DNA of 52,435 nucleotides from Gammaproteobacteria bacterium (GTDB lineage: Bacteria; Pseudomonadota; Gammaproteobacteria; Pseudomonadales; Azotimanducaceae). The position numbers were made by a program, and so were the translations under genes. The notes under the pieces are model-generated. The model saw only the letters and a program-made list of their open reading frames with translations, was not told where the DNA came from and did not search any database. Shown piece by piece: positions 51,423 through 52,435 of this stretch; within the stretch, counting starts at the first letter, position 1, and each line of letters starts with the position of its first letter. Where the stretch lies: assembly GCA_009837725.1 (NCBI GenBank), contig VXSY01000026.1, forward strand, positions 1-52,435, read 5' to 3'.

Positions 51423-52435
51423 ATGAGCGACGCCCCCGATCCTTGGACCGACGACCCCACCTTCCTCGAGGGCTGGCCCATGTCCACCCCCCTCGACATC
51501 CGCCGCGGCCTCACTCGCGAGGAGGATGTGTCGTTCCCATTGCGCTGGGGAATCATCAGCGCCTCGGCCATCGCCTCGGACTGGATCAAGTCGTTGCAGG
51601 ACGTGCCCGGCGCGTCGGTCACGGCGGTGGCGGCGCGGGACATGGACCGCGCCAAGGCCTATGCGGAAGCACACGGGGTGGCCACCGCCTACGACTCCTA
51701 TGCGGACCTGTGCAACGACCCCAACGTAGACATCGTGTACATCGCCTCCAAGACCTGGGATCACCACCGCGACCTCCTCACCGCCATCGCCGCCGGCAAG
51801 CACGTCCTGTGCGAAAAGCCTTTCACGGACACCGCAAGCCAGGCGCGGGAGGTCTATGCGGCCGCGGACGAGGCTGGCGTCTTCTGCCAAGAGGCCATGT
51901 GGACCCGCTTCTTCCCGGCCATCGAACACGCCCGCGCCGCGATGGAGCGAGGCGACATCGGCGAGTTGCAGGTGGTGCAGGCGGACTACCCGGACCGGGT
52001 CTATGCCCTCAATCCAGCCGTCACCGGCTTCGGCGCCGACGAGATGCCCCTGATCGCCGCCGCCGGTCGCGCGCCCCGCCCGCAGCCCCACGCCGGCGGC
52101 ATCCCTTCCGCCCATGGCGGGGCACCGAGCGCCGCCGTCCTGCAATACACCGAGCAGCAGGGCATTGCCGTCATCACCTTCCCTTCCGGTCGCTTCCCCG
52201 AAGAGACCCAATACATCGGCACCAAGGGCCGCATCACCATCGAGACCCCCTCGCACCATCCTTCGGCGCTAACCATCCGCACCGGCCGCCCACCCCGCCG
52301 AGGCACCCGCAAGGAGGAAGGCAAGCCGCCCATGGAACTCGACCCATCCCATGGTTGGAACGGCGATTGGATCGAAACCCACTGGAACCAGGACAGGAAC
52401 CCCAGCAACGGCCCCTTCAACCACGCCTGTCTCGT
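51423..52435 (+). CDS. Gfo/Idh/MocA family oxidoreductase (cut at the window end)
   Basis: NAD(P)-binding oxidoreductase, at least 337 aa with no stop before the end of the window. The first 38 residues extend past the usual start of the Rossmann fold, which begins at LRWGIISASAIASDWI. The family catalytic motif is GKHVLCEKPFTDTASQ, followed by CQEAMWTRFFPAIEHARAAM of the dihydrodiol dehydrogenase-like subgroup. It would oxidise or reduce a sugar, cyclitol or diol. It reads through a proline-rich C-terminal half. The beginning is clear, but the full length cannot be judged. Confidence 0.85.
   Translation, partial: MSDAPDPWTDDPTFLEGWPMSTPLDIRRGLTREEDVSFPLRWGIISASAIASDWIKSLQDVPGASVTAVAARDMDRAKAYAEAHGVATAYDSYADLCNDPNVDIVYIASKTWDHHRDLLTAIAAGKHVLCEKPFTDTASQAREVYAAADEAGVFCQEAMWTRFFPAIEHARAAMERGDIGELQVVQADYPDRVYALNPAVTGFGADEMPLIAAAGRAPRPQPHAGGIPSAHGGAPSAAVLQYTEQQGIAVITFPSGRFPEETQYIGTKGRITIETPSHHPSALTIRTGRPPRRGTRKEEGKPPMELDPSHGWNGDWIETHWNQDRNPSNGPFNHACL

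Noticed and set aside
50949-52259. A 436-codon open frame on the minus strand across the aminotransferase end and the Gfo/Idh/MocA gene
   Set aside because: The plus-strand genes have clear catalytic motifs and ribosome sites in the same stretch. The minus frame has none.

Overview
The window reads as chromosome from an uncultivated, high-GC, Gram-negative bacterium, most likely a gammaproteobacterium. It carries a TonB-dependent receptor, an autotransporter, an OmpA protein, a methylcitrate cycle, ThrH, and an assimilatory APS reductase of the iron-sulfur type. I saw no tRNA, rRNA, CRISPR array, integrase or transposase. Coding density is high and most genes sit in tight operons, often with 4-bp start/stop overlaps.

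Layout. (1) 28-2769: a sulfatase, then a thioredoxin-like protein and cysH, all on the minus strand. (2) 2918-38358: a catabolic island of about 35 kb built from divergent operon pairs. Left arm (minus, 11424 to 2918): PuuE-like deacetylase, MaoC, acyl-CoA dehydrogenase, CaiB CoA-transferase, MmgE/PrpD, PaaK-like ligase, amidase, thioesterase. Opposite it (plus, 11603-15135): methyltransferase, an orphan, a VOC protein, an ene-reductase-like enzyme. Next come aldehyde dehydrogenase against a LeuC/LeuD-like hydro-lyase; a second CaiB, DUF1330, VOC and MFS operon against an HMG-CoA-lyase-like enzyme, a nitrilase-like protein and an exported VOC protein; an FAD oxidase, tandem alpha/beta-hydrolase and GntR regulator operon against an isochorismatase-like hydrolase, two more PuuE-like proteins and a CpcT/CpeT-like lipoprotein; and a TonB receptor, amine oxidase and DUF1838 operon against a small calycin-like protein. 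(3) 38476-42615: thrH, then prpB, prpC and prpD. (4) 42838-46916: an OmpA protein coupled to an autotransporter with Ig-like repeats. (5) 47184-52435: luciferase-like oxidoreductase, SMUG1, Maf, a class III aminotransferase and a truncated Gfo/Idh/MocA oxidoreductase.

The main finding is regulatory. Four of the five divergent promoters inside the island carry the same 17-bp AT-rich element (consensus TGATATRWYRWTASGWS), always on the plus strand. The fifth carries a related, nearly perfect palindrome. This ties the operons into one regulon, and the only regulator in the island, a GntR/UTRA protein, lies in one of these operons.

Functionally the island combines C-N hydrolases (three PuuE-like proteins, an amidase, an isochorismatase-like protein, a nitrilase relative), a dimethylmaleate-hydratase-type LeuCD pair, CoA activation, an HMG-CoA-lyase-like enzyme, and two calycin-type proteins related to bilin lyases. 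A methylcitrate cycle for propionyl-CoA lies next door. I infer, without proof, that it opens a nitrogen ring, possibly a cyclic imide such as a maleimide from tetrapyrrole breakdown, to a branched dicarboxylate that is split to central metabolites.
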